Assembly (NCBI RefSeq): GCF_945952405.1
Contig: NZ_CAMFIA010000006.1
Span: forward strand, 1 to 64,000
Direction of reading: 5' to 3'
Origin: an uncultured Stenotrophomonas sp.
GTDB taxonomy: Bacteria > Pseudomonadota > Gammaproteobacteria > Xanthomonadales > Xanthomonadaceae
Length of the DNA: 64,000 nucleotides
Shown: positions 34,790 through 43,040 of the stretch, piece by piece
How the letters are laid out: each line of letters opens with the position of its first letter
How positions within the stretch are numbered: the first letter of the stretch is position 1
Made by a program: the position numbers and the translations under genes
Notes under the pieces: generated by a model
The model's input: the letters and a program-made list of their open reading frames with translations, nothing else
What the model was told of the DNA's origin: nothing
Database searches by the model: none

Positions 34790-35878
34790 ATGCCTGCCAC
34801 GCCCACTCTCGATGATCTGCGCCGCTACGCGGTTGCGCGCACGTTGTTCAGGCCCACCACGCTGCTGGCGGCGATCCGGCGCCTGGGTTTCGTGCAGGCC
34901 GACCCGATCCGCGCGCCGGCACGCGCACAGGACCTGACCCTGCGCCACCGGGTGAAGGACTACCGCGCCGGTGACCTGGAGCGGCGTTATGCGCGCCTGC
35001 CGGTGGAGGAAGATTGCCTGGTGAACTACGGCTTCCTGCCGCGCGAACACCTGGCGTTGATGCATCCGCGCGTGTCCAGGCGAGCATGGGATACCGAAAC
35101 CCAGCGCCGGGCGATGGACGTGCTGGCCTTCGTGCGCGAGCGTGGCAGCGTGCATCCGCGCGAGGTCGATCAGGCGTTCGCGCATGGCCGGGTAACCAAC
35201 TACTGGGGCGGCACCAGCAATGCCAGCACGCACCTGCTGGATGGCATGCACTATCGGGGCCTGTTGCGCGTGCAGCGGCGCGACAGTGGAACCCGCATCT
35301 ACGCTGCGGCCGACCATGCCGACACAGATGCCGGCGAGCAGGCGCAGATTGAACGCGCCGCTGCCCTGATCGACCTGGTGGTGCGCAAGTACGCGCCACT
35401 GCCGTCGGCCAGCCTGACCTACCTGGTGCGGCTGCTGGGCTACGGCGCACCGCATCTGGCCGAGCAGACCCGGCAGGCGTTGAAGCGGGCCAAGCAGGAA
35501 CTGGCCAGCTGCACGCTGGATGGCACGACCTGGTACTGGCCCGCCGACGAGAACCCGCGCTCGCGCCGGTATGTGCCGGACGAGCAGGTGCGCCTGCTGG
35601 CACCGTTCGACCCGGTGGCATGGGACCGCCGCCGCTTCGAGCTGTTGTGGGGCTGGGTCTACAGGTTCGAGGCGTACACGCCTGCACCGAAGCGCCAGTA
35701 CGGTTACTACGCCCTGCCGGTGCTGTGGCACGATCAGGTGGTGGGCTGGGCCAATCTCAGCGCCCGTGACGGTGCGTTGGCGTCCAGCGTGGGCTACGCC
35801 GGCAAGTCACTGGCCCGCGACAAGGTATTCCGTGGCGCGTTGGAAGACGAGCTGCAGCGCATGGCGGATTTCCTGTAG
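34790..35878 (+). CDS. YcaQ-family DNA glycosylase (HTH_42 winged-helix)
   Basis: 362 aa, the usual length of the YcaQ/AlkX family, which unhooks interstrand crosslinks and removes bulky alkylated bases. Tandem winged-helix folds are expected. The catalytic QxD motif is visible as Q-A-D in RRLGFVQADPIRAPARAQDL near residue 38; the AlkZ subgroup has QxQ at that spot, so this belongs to the YcaQ subgroup. Conserved block RYVPDEQVRLLAPFDPVAWDRRRFELLWGW is in the C-terminal part. It sits alone between two iron modules. Confidence 0.85.
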   Translation: MPATPTLDDLRRYAVARTLFRPTTLLAAIRRLGFVQADPIRAPARAQDLTLRHRVKDYRAGDLERRYARLPVEEDCLVNYGFLPREHLALMHPRVSRRAWDTETQRRAMDVLAFVRERGSVHPREVDQAFAHGRVTNYWGGTSNASTHLLDGMHYRGLLRVQRRDSGTRIYAAADHADTDAGEQAQIERAAALIDLVVRKYAPLPSASLTYLVRLLGYGAPHLAEQTRQALKRAKQELASCTLDGTTWYWPADENPRSRRYVPDEQVRLLAPFDPVAWDRRRFELLWGWVYRFEAYTPAPKRQYGYYALPVLWHDQVVGWANLSARDGALASSVGYAGKSLARDKVFRGALEDELQRMADFL

Positions 35879-35910
35879 CGCCCAAAGCAACGGCGCCCAC
35901 CAGGGTGGGC
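35876..35910. repeat. GTAG-type palindrome
   Basis: GTAG overlapping the stop of the glycosylase gene, then GCCCACC-ag-GGTGGGC (35895-35910). A related copy follows the AlaX-type gene at 36712-36768. The stretch 35911-36035 holds nothing else that I can see. Confidence 0.5.
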
Positions 35911-36035
35911 ATGTACCGGGGCCGTGGCCATCGATGGCGTGCCTGCAATGATGATCATCCCGCACAGGTAGGGGGGCGCTTGCCAGCGGGTCGGCGCGCA
36001 TTCGCCGTGCGCGCGTTGCCGGGTTGGAGCTCACG

Positions 36036-36713
36036 ATGACGATCAAGGCATTCTGGGACGATCCCTACCGGCTGCGCCATGAGGCGCGGGTCAGTGCTGT
36101 CTCAGGTGATGAGATCCAGCTGGACGAGACCATTTTCTTCGCGTTCTCCGGTGGCCAGGAAAGCGACGCTGGCTCCATCGACGGTCATCCGGTGCTGGAC
36201 GCCCGCGCAGGCGGCCTGGACATCACCTATCGATTGCCCGAAGGGCATGGCCTGACTGCGGGCGATGTGGTGGCGGTGGAGATTGATGGTCCGCGCCGCT
36301 ACGGCCTGATGCGCCACCATTTCGCGGTGGAGATGATCCTGCAGCTGGTGTATGCGCTGGAGCCGGGCATCAGCAAGGTTGGCGCGCATATCGGCCCGGC
36401 CAGGGCCCGGATCGACTTCGCGCGCACTGGCAGCATTTCGGCGTTGTTTGACGCGTTGCTGGCCCAGTCCGCCGCCCTGGTGGCGGCCGACCTGCCGATC
36501 GTCACAGCCTTTTCCGATGAGGCCAACCACCGCCGCTACTGGCGGGTGGAGGGCTTCGCGCAGATGGGGTGTGGCGGCACCCATCCACGCCGCACCGGTG
36601 AGATTGGCGCGCTCTCGCTGAAACGGAAGAACCAGGGCAAGGGTGTGGAGCGCATCGAGATCACCCTCGACCCGCGGCCGTTCCCGGCATGGTGCGGTAC
36701 GTTGCCCGGGTAG
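36036..36713 (+). CDS. AlaX-type alanyl-tRNA editing protein
   Basis: 225 aa, similar to free-standing AlaX proteins that hydrolyse mischarged seryl- or glycyl-tRNA(Ala). The start contains TIFFAFSGGQESDAGSI, the equivalent of the FYP-GGQ-D block. The zinc site CxxxH is intact in CGGTHPRRTGEIG. The usual HxxxH is RHHFAVE, in which Glu replaces the second His; I recall the same change in related Pseudomonas proteins, so it looks like a subgroup trait. GGAG precedes the start. Confidence 0.85.
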   Translation: MTIKAFWDDPYRLRHEARVSAVSGDEIQLDETIFFAFSGGQESDAGSIDGHPVLDARAGGLDITYRLPEGHGLTAGDVVAVEIDGPRRYGLMRHHFAVEMILQLVYALEPGISKVGAHIGPARARIDFARTGSISALFDALLAQSAALVAADLPIVTAFSDEANHRRYWRVEGFAQMGCGGTHPRRTGEIGALSLKRKNQGKGVERIEITLDPRPFPAWCGTLPG

Positions 36714-36768
36714 CCGCCCACCTTGGTGGGCACCGCAACGTGTCGGCACCCACCAGGGTGGCCATCTA
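36712..36768. repeat. GCCCACC/GGTGGGC repeat pair between convergent genes
   Basis: GTAG at the AlaX stop, perfect palindrome GCCCACC-tt-GGTGGGC (36716-36731), then a facing copy ending in CTAC that overlaps the stop of the convergent gene. Both stop codons fall inside the repeat ends. Confidence 0.6.
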
Positions 36769-37044
36769 CCGATTCCATCGCCCATGCGCCACCATCGCCA
36801 GTACCACTACGCCGGCGGCCACGCTGGTGTGCGCGGACAATGCGGCCAAACCAGAACCCACCCCCAGCCCGCGCAGCGCAAACACGGTGCTGAACACCAG
36901 CAGCGCCCAACCCAGGGCACGCAGCTGCTGGGTTGACTGCGCGGGCAACGCTCGACCCAGTATGTCCCGTTGATGGCGCTCCATCGCCAGTGCCAGGCAG
37001 GCGAATGCGGCCAGTGACAGCACGAACAGGATGAGGTGGATCAT
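36766..37044 (-). CDS. DUF3325-like small membrane protein (iron module 2)
   Basis: 92 aa with three predicted helices (MIHLILFVLSLAAFACLALAM..., LGWALLVFSTVFALRGLGVG, HTSVAAGVVVLAMVAH), the layout of DUF3325 proteins found behind siderophore receptor and PepSY genes. Overlaps the PepSY gene by 4 bp (ATGA). Function unknown; operon context implies a part in iron uptake or reduction. Confidence 0.75.
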   Translation of the reverse strand: MIHLILFVLSLAAFACLALAMERHQRDILGRALPAQSTQQLRALGWALLVFSTVFALRGLGVGSGLAALSAHTSVAAGVVVLAMVAHGRWNR

Positions 37045-38651
37045 GCGCTGGCCTCCGGTGCCGCATTGGGTGACGCAGCAGACGGCCGTGCGCGCTTCAC
37101 CTTCGGCGCATGCCGCCAGGTGCGCCAGGCCAGCAGCGCGTGCAGGGCGGCCAATGCCAGCAGGGTCAGGTCGGTGCCGGCAAATGCCCAATCGGCTGCG
37201 GCCAGCGTGCACCACAGCGGATGCGCCGTGGTCATTGCGCTCAGCACCGGCAGCAGCGCCAACAGCAGGGCCGCCAGCAGGAACTGTTCGATCCAGGCGC
37301 GCTTCGGTGTGCGCAGCGTGGCGTGCACGAACATGGCCGCCCAGGCCAGGAAGAACACATGCACCTCCCACGCCGCGCGCCCTTGCAGGGCCGCGGGTAA
37401 CAGGCGGTTCGCCCACAGATAGGCCACCATCGCCACGGATAGGCCCGCAACCGTAGCGATGTTGAGCCGCTCGACCAGGCGGAAGCCGAAGTAGGGGCGT
37501 TGCGGATCGGGCAGCTGTGCGCGGCGCTTGACCGTCCACAGCACCAGCCCGGTGCCGACCATGGCGGTACCGGCCAGGCTGACAATGAAGTACAGCCAGC
37601 GCAGGGTGGCGTCGGCGAAGCGGCCCAGGTGCAGGCCATACAGCACGCCCTGGGTGTCGGCGGCAACGCCTGAGTGCTCCTTGATCTGCAGCAGCTGCCC
37701 GTCGCTGCCATCGAACAGCAGATAGTTCGGGGTGGTGGACACACGGCTGGACTGTGCACGCACCACGGCCACGCGTGCGTTCTCGTCGCCGGGATTCTGT
37801 ACCTGTACGCTGCCTACAGTGCCGGGTCCCCAGCGCTGTTCGGCCTGGTGCACCAGCGCACCGACATCGGCGAGCGGAGCAGGCTGGCCGGCGGCCTTCT
37901 GCGGCGGCAGGAACAGGCGCATCTCGCTGACCACCTCGGCCTGCTGGCGCTTGTCCGGCAACTTGGCCAGGCCCCACGGCATGTACAGCACCGCCAGCAT
38001 CACCAGGCCGCTCCAGGTGATCATGAAATGGAACGGCAGCCCGAGCACCGATACCGCCGCGTGACCGTCCAGCCACGAGCGCTGGCCCTTGCCCCAGCGG
38101 AAGGTGAAGAAGTCGGCGAAGATCTTCTTGTGGGTGATCACGCCGCTGACGATGGCCACCAGCATGAACATCGCACACAGGCCGACGATCCAGCGGCCCC
38201 ACATCGCCGGCATGTAGTGCAGGTTGAAGTGGAACGCGTAGAAGAAGTCGCCGCCGCCGGTGTCGCGGGCCTGCAACGGCGCACCGGTGCTGGCATCGAA
38301 CAGTCCTGAGTCGAAGCCGTGCCGGCCACGTCCACCCGGGCTGGCCCACATCGCCGACACCCACGGCATGCGCGTGCTCGGCAGGCTCAGGTTGATCTGG
38401 TTGGCTGCTGGGGTGTCGGCCATGAGTGCGCTGACGGTACGCTGTGCGACCGCTGCGGCGTCCGGCATCGTTGACGGTGTGGCGATTTCCGGGCGGGTGT
38501 AACGCGAGAGCTCGTCGCGGAAGTAGCTGGCGGTGCCGGTGAGGAACATCGCGTACAGGATCCAGCCGGCCAGCAGCCCAACCCAGATATGCAGGTCGGA
38601 CATGGTCTGGCGGATGCCGCGTGGCCTGGGGGTGCGATCGACCTTGCTCAT
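37041..38651 (-). CDS. PepSY-associated transmembrane protein (iron module 2)
   Basis: 536 aa with four PepSY_TM helices plus three or four C-terminal helices. DLHIWVGLLAGWILYAMFLTGTASYFRDEL opens the family; FHFNLHYMPAMWGRWIVGLCAMFMLVAIVSGVITHKKIF and LPFHFMITWSGLVML follow, with His residues placed for haem binding. PepSY proteins beside receptors are thought to act as ferric-siderophore reductases (as FpvG). That role is inferred. It overlaps the genes on both sides by 4 bp. Confidence 0.86.
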   Translation of the reverse strand: MSKVDRTPRPRGIRQTMSDLHIWVGLLAGWILYAMFLTGTASYFRDELSRYTRPEIATPSTMPDAAAVAQRTVSALMADTPAANQINLSLPSTRMPWVSAMWASPGGRGRHGFDSGLFDASTGAPLQARDTGGGDFFYAFHFNLHYMPAMWGRWIVGLCAMFMLVAIVSGVITHKKIFADFFTFRWGKGQRSWLDGHAAVSVLGLPFHFMITWSGLVMLAVLYMPWGLAKLPDKRQQAEVVSEMRLFLPPQKAAGQPAPLADVGALVHQAEQRWGPGTVGSVQVQNPGDENARVAVVRAQSSRVSTTPNYLLFDGSDGQLLQIKEHSGVAADTQGVLYGLHLGRFADATLRWLYFIVSLAGTAMVGTGLVLWTVKRRAQLPDPQRPYFGFRLVERLNIATVAGLSVAMVAYLWANRLLPAALQGRAAWEVHVFFLAWAAMFVHATLRTPKRAWIEQFLLAALLLALLPVLSAMTTAHPLWCTLAAADWAFAGTDLTLLALAALHALLAWRTWRHAPKVKRARPSAASPNAAPEASA

Positions 38652-38947
38652 GCTGCGCCTCCGCTACCGACCGTCTGTGCGACCAGCCACAGGGGCAATG
38701 CCGTGATGAGCAGGCCCAGCCATGCGCGCCACGCCGAGCGCACCGCGAACACCCAGACCACGGCGCCGGCATACAGCAGGAAGCTGGCGAGCATACCGGT
38801 GAACACGGCCTGGCGGCCATCGATGGGCAGCGCCAATGCGGCGATGCTGCACAGCGCAGCCAGGGCATAGCCGCCGAACAGCGCGGCGGCGATACGTGAG
38901 ACCCATGGCAGCCAGGCCAGCACGGAGGCGGTACGGGAAACGCTCAC
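38648..38947 (-). CDS. DUF3649-like small membrane protein (iron module 2)
   Basis: 99 aa with three helices (WVSRIAAALFGGYALAALCSIAALALP, AVFTGMLASFLLYAGAVVWVFAV, AWLGLLITALPLWLVAQTV), matching DUF3649 proteins that sit between receptor and PepSY genes. I chose a GTG start preceded by GGAGAA at good spacing; an ATG 11 codons upstream is possible but has a weaker site. It overlaps the PepSY gene by 4 bp. Confidence 0.75.
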   Translation of the reverse strand: MSVSRTASVLAWLPWVSRIAAALFGGYALAALCSIAALALPIDGRQAVFTGMLASFLLYAGAVVWVFAVRSAWRAWLGLLITALPLWLVAQTVGSGGAA

Positions 38948-38999
38948 ATCAGTTCTCCGGGGCGCCATGCGCGACGGCATGACGCCCGTGCATCAGGCA

Positions 39000-41177
39000 T
39001 CAGAAATCGACGGTGGCCGACAGCAGCGCGGTGCGCGGCGTGCCCAGTCCGGAGCCGAGGCTGCCGGCCCAGTACGCCTTGTTGGTCAGGTTCTGGACAC
39101 TGGCGCGCAGTACCAGCGGATGGCCGGCCGCCTGCAGCGCATAGCGGGCTCCGAGATCGAACACGGTGCGCCCGGCAACCCATTGGCTGTTGTCGGCATT
39201 GATGTAGCCCTTGGACAGACTGACCGCATTGCCGGTAAGGGTGAGGCCGGCGACGGCCGGAACGTCCCATTCCACGCCCAGCTTGCCCTGCCACTGTGGC
39301 GTGGCCGTGGCCAGGCGCCCCTGATTGATGCCGCCCTGGGTACGGGTCAGCTTCGGTTGCAGCCAGCCGATGCCGCCGAGCACGCGCAGCTGTTCAGTGG
39401 CCTGGCCGAACACGGTCCACTCCACGCCACGGTTTCGCTGCTGGCCGCCGAACGAGAACACGTTGCTGGCGGGGTCGGTGTAGGAGCCGGGCTTCTCGAT
39501 CTCGTATACGCTGAGCACACTGGCCAGGCGACCGAAGTCGAACTTGGCGCCGACCTCGCGCTGGCGCGTCTTGTACGGCGGAAACACGTCGCCAGCGTTG
39601 GCGGCTGTTGCCGGCGCGGTGCTGCCCTGGCTCAGGCCTTCGATGTAGTTCGCATACAGCGACAGGCGCTCGTTGGCCTTGAACAGCAGCGCAGCTGCCG
39701 GGGTGTTGGCGCTGGCGTCGTAGCGTGCGGTGCGCTTGCCGGTGCTGCCATCGAAGGTATCGCTGAGCACGGCCTGATGGCGGATGCCCAGGGTCAGCTG
39801 CACGCGATCATCGACGAAGGACAGCGTATCGGCGATGCCGAAGCTGGTGGTACGCACTTCCGCGGTCTTCGGAAGCGAAGCATCACTGAAGCTGCGGTCG
39901 ATGGCCGGGCCCCACTGCGGGTTGTAGAGAGTGGTCACCCAATCGCGGGCCAGCAGGTTGCGCTTGAAACCGAACTTCTGATCGTGCTGGTACCAGGCGG
40001 CACTGATCGCCAGCGCGTGATCGACCGCGCCGGTACGGAACCGCGCCGACAGACCGGCTTCGGCGGTGTCCTTGCTGTAGATGAAGCGCTGGTGGGCGAA
40101 GTTGTTGCGGAACTCGCCGGCCGTGTTGGTGATCAGCGTGGTGGCGCTGGCGATGGAGTCGAAATCGGTATGGCCGCGGCCGTAGCTGGCATGCGCCTGC
40201 AGGTGGTCGCTGATGTCGAACGACCAGCGCAGGGCGGCAGCCTGGTCCTTGACGGTGCTGAAGGTCCAGTCCGGTGCGAACAGGGTGCTGGCTTTCGGCG
40301 GACGCGGCACGGCCAGGCCGGGCGCCAGCGAGACGCCACGGTTGAGGCCATCCACATGGTCGCGGCTGCTGAACAGGTCCAGCGACACCTGCGAGCGCTC
40401 ACCACGCCAGTCCAGGCCGAGCGATGCAAGCTGCGTCCTGTGCTGCTGATGGTCGGTTGCGGTGTCGCCGTCGCGGTGCACGGCATTGAGGCGCACGCCG
40501 AACTGCTTGCCGGCACCGAAGCGGCGGCCGACATCCAGATGGCCGCCCCACTGCGCGTCGCTGCCGTAGCTGGCGGTGAAGCGGGTCAGCGGCGTGTCGC
40601 CGGCCCGCTTGGGCACCAGGTTCACCGCACCGCCCACCGAGCCGCCCGGCGGCATGCCATTGAGCAGCGCGGAGGGGCCCTTCAGTACCTCGATGTTCTC
40701 GGCCAGTTCCGGGGTGACCCGGTAGTAGGGGATCAGGCCGTAGAGTCCGCCGAATCCGATATCCGACGAGGCGACACCGAAGCCGCGGATGTTGAAGTAG
40801 TCGGTGATGCCACCGCTGGAGCCACTGCTGTAGACGCTGGGGTCGGTCAGCGCGATGACCCGTACCAGGTCCGGCGCCTGGATGTTGTCGATGAATCCGG
40901 CGGTATAGCGGGTGGTGTTGAACGGGGTATCCATGAAGTCGAGCTCGCCGAGCAGGCCGACGCGGCTGCCGCGGGTGACCTGGCCACCCGCATAGGCATC
41001 GCTGGGTGCGCTCTTGTCGGCGCGCACGTTCACCGTGGGCAACTGGCGGGCGCCATCGGCTGCGTCGCTGGCGTGAGCGGCGATGGCGATCAGCAGGGTG
41101 GGCAGCATCGCAGCGTGTGCGGCCAGGGACAGCGCGGAGCGGCGTGGCAGGGAAGGGGTTCGCAGGGGGACGGACAT
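39000..41177 (-). CDS. TonB-dependent siderophore receptor, module 2
   Basis: 725 aa. A signal region (about residues 15-40), plug (YAGGQVTRGSRVGLLGELDFMDTPF, FNIRGFGV, IEVLKGPSALLNGMPPGGSVGGAVNLVPKRA) and barrel ending LLSATVDF. Paralogue of the receptor at 31661. No STN domain. It leads an operon with three membrane-protein genes (DUF3649, PepSY, DUF3325) and lies 195 bp downstream of the siderophore-interacting protein gene, which shares its direction. Probably imports a ferric siderophore that is then reduced by the downstream proteins. Confidence 0.88.
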   Translation of the reverse strand: MSVPLRTPSLPRRSALSLAAHAAMLPTLLIAIAAHASDAADGARQLPTVNVRADKSAPSDAYAGGQVTRGSRVGLLGELDFMDTPFNTTRYTAGFIDNIQAPDLVRVIALTDPSVYSSGSSGGITDYFNIRGFGVASSDIGFGGLYGLIPYYRVTPELAENIEVLKGPSALLNGMPPGGSVGGAVNLVPKRAGDTPLTRFTASYGSDAQWGGHLDVGRRFGAGKQFGVRLNAVHRDGDTATDHQQHRTQLASLGLDWRGERSQVSLDLFSSRDHVDGLNRGVSLAPGLAVPRPPKASTLFAPDWTFSTVKDQAAALRWSFDISDHLQAHASYGRGHTDFDSIASATTLITNTAGEFRNNFAHQRFIYSKDTAEAGLSARFRTGAVDHALAISAAWYQHDQKFGFKRNLLARDWVTTLYNPQWGPAIDRSFSDASLPKTAEVRTTSFGIADTLSFVDDRVQLTLGIRHQAVLSDTFDGSTGKRTARYDASANTPAAALLFKANERLSLYANYIEGLSQGSTAPATAANAGDVFPPYKTRQREVGAKFDFGRLASVLSVYEIEKPGSYTDPASNVFSFGGQQRNRGVEWTVFGQATEQLRVLGGIGWLQPKLTRTQGGINQGRLATATPQWQGKLGVEWDVPAVAGLTLTGNAVSLSKGYINADNSQWVAGRTVFDLGARYALQAAGHPLVLRASVQNLTNKAYWAGSLGSGLGTPRTALLSATVDF

Positions 41178-41372
41178 GGCGGTTCTCGTGTGGTGGGTCG
41201 TGCGATCGGCCAGCACGGCGCCGTCGGTGACCTGTGGGGGCAGGACGACGCGGGCTGTGGAATGGCTGGCAGAGGGCACGGCGCTGCCGCTGGGGCAGTG
41301 CTGCACGCGAGGTGCGTGGGCGATCTGTGGCTGGGTGGAACGAAGCGCAGGGCGCGGATGCTGCGGGGTGGA

Positions 41373-42209
41373 TCAGATATCGTCGGCGAGGTCGTCGAGG
41401 TCGTGCAGGCCACCGCCGCGCGCCAGTACGCGCTCGTAGTTGCGGCGGCGACGCTGGTCGGTCTCGGTGGTGGTCTCGCCACGCTTCCAGTAGCCGGCAA
41501 CGGCAACGTCGCTGCGCGGCAGGCCGACCGTGTCAATGAAGTGGCGGCGCAGGGCGCGCATTTCCTCGCGCTCGCCGGCGGCCCATACGGTGGTCTTGGC
41601 ATCCAGGCGCAGTTGCTGCGCCTGTTGGAGCAAGGGGGTGCCGCCGGTGGCGAGGCGATGCACGCAGACGCCCTCGACGAGGGGCAGCTCGTTTACCGGG
41701 AACGCGTCATCCGAAGCGACCCAGGCCTGCGCACGCAGTCCGGTGGGCCACTGCTGCATCAGGGTAAACAGGGCCGGGATGGCGCTCTGGTCTGCGAACA
41801 GCAGGGCGCAGCTGCCTTCGCGCTGCGGTATCTGCAGATGCGGCCGCGGCCCGGTCAGATCGAAGGCATCACCGCGGCGCAGCGCACGTACCCAGGCCAG
41901 CATCGGCCCCGGTGCCTCGTGCAGCACCACGTCCAGCACGAAGCGGCGCGTCTGCATGTCCACGCTGCGTACGGTGTAGATCCGTGATACATCGCCGAAG
42001 GCGCTGCCAAGCTGGATGCGCACGGCGGTGTTGGCCCGCCGCCACGGCGTCAGCTCGGCCTTTGCCGGCAGCTGGACCACCAGGCGCAGCAGGCTGGCGC
42101 ACGGCTGTTCAACCGCGACCACCTGGACCTGCAGCGCCTGCAGGCCGCGATCATGGTCGGCGCCGCGCAGCGGCCCGGCCTGGGCGATTGAAGGAGGGGG
42201 CGCGGACAT
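41373..42209 (-). CDS. Siderophore-interacting protein (FAD ferric reductase)
   Basis: 278 aa SIP family flavoprotein, like ViuB/YqjH. The FAD-binding domain has SRIYTVRSVD (RxYT motif) and the C-terminal reductase domain ends AVAGYWKRGETTTETDQRRRRNYERVLARGG. It releases iron from imported siderophores in the cytoplasm by reduction with NAD(P)H. The MSAPPPS start is chosen because the upstream extension crosses the TetR operator. It diverges from a TetR gene and precedes receptor module 2. Confidence 0.9.
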   Translation of the reverse strand: MSAPPPSIAQAGPLRGADHDRGLQALQVQVVAVEQPCASLLRLVVQLPAKAELTPWRRANTAVRIQLGSAFGDVSRIYTVRSVDMQTRRFVLDVVLHEAPGPMLAWVRALRRGDAFDLTGPRPHLQIPQREGSCALLFADQSAIPALFTLMQQWPTGLRAQAWVASDDAFPVNELPLVEGVCVHRLATGGTPLLQQAQQLRLDAKTTVWAAGEREEMRALRRHFIDTVGLPRSDVAVAGYWKRGETTTETDQRRRRNYERVLARGGGLHDLDDLADDI

Positions 42210-42237
42210 CGACAACGATCCTGAGTAGTGCGAATGC

Positions 42238-42267
42238 GAATTAGTTACATCATAGTAAACTAAATTG
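42238..42267. promoter_or_regulatory. Shared TetR-type operator, module 2
   Basis: GAATTAGTT, an 11-bp spacer, then AACTAAATTG, with TTAGTT at 42241-42246 and AACTAA at 42258-42263. It matches the site at 34023-34051 and lies between the divergent SIP and TetR genes. Confidence 0.7.
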
Positions 42268-42379
42268 AGCGAGCCGCAACCCGGGCCTGTCCGTGGATGG
42301 CCGCGACGCGTTGACCCCTGCGGCGCTGCGGACCACCATGACAGCCCTTGCCCGCGCATCGCGCAGGAACCGTTACCGC

Positions 42380-42997
42380 ATGGCTGTACCGAAAAAAACC
42401 TCTGCCCGTGGGCGCCCGCCCAGCATCACCCGCGAGCGCATTGCCGACGCTGGCATTGCAATGACGCTGCCGGGGCTGAGCTTCGTGGGTGTGGCGGCGG
42501 CCTTGGGGGTCAGCCACATCGCGCTGTACAAGCATGTGGCGAACCTGGCGGCACTACGCGAGCTGGTGGCCGAGGCGATCTTCGACCGTTGGCAGGCGCC
42601 GGCGCTGGATGCCGATGGCCGGCACAGCATCGAGGATGATCTGCGCGCGTTCCAACGTTCATTGCGGACGCTTGTGGACGCCAATCCGGGCCTGGCGCCG
42701 TTCCTGGTCAGCCACGGTGCGAAGACGCCGGAGATGCTGGCGCGCATCAAGCACCACCATGCCGAATTCAGTCGCGTGCATGGGCTGCCGCTGGAGCAGG
42801 CCGCGTGGCTGTTGTCCACCGTGGCGTATCACGCCGTGGCGTTGGCCGACACCGTGTACTCGCGGCATGCAGTGGTGGACACGGTGCGGCGGCCACTGGA
42901 CCCCGCTGAGCGCGAGGCCGAGTTTGACCGCAGCATGGACGCATTGATCATTGGTGCGCTGGCGATGTGTGGCCGCACGCCGTCACCGGCGCGCTGA
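42380..42997 (+). CDS. TetR-family regulator, module 2
   Basis: 205 aa, paralogue of the module 1 regulator. The helix-turn-helix (residues 10-58) includes GRPPSITRERIADAGIAMTLPGLSFVGVAAALGVSHIALYKHVANLAAL. The ligand domain contains HGLPLEQAAWLLSTVAYHAVALADTVY, which lines up with the other copy. It should repress SIP (and possibly itself) through the operator at 42238. An alternative start at 42338 would extend it by 14 residues. Confidence 0.85.
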   Translation: MAVPKKTSARGRPPSITRERIADAGIAMTLPGLSFVGVAAALGVSHIALYKHVANLAALRELVAEAIFDRWQAPALDADGRHSIEDDLRAFQRSLRTLVDANPGLAPFLVSHGAKTPEMLARIKHHHAEFSRVHGLPLEQAAWLLSTVAYHAVALADTVYSRHAVVDTVRRPLDPAEREAEFDRSMDALIIGALAMCGRTPSPAR

Positions 42998-43040
42998 CCG
43001 GGCACGCCGGGCCATCGCCCACCGGGGCGGCCGTCACCGC

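Noticed and set aside
38967-41987. 1006-aa open frame opposite the module 2 receptor and SIP
   Set aside because: It covers two clear genes on the other strand and has no recognisable motif.
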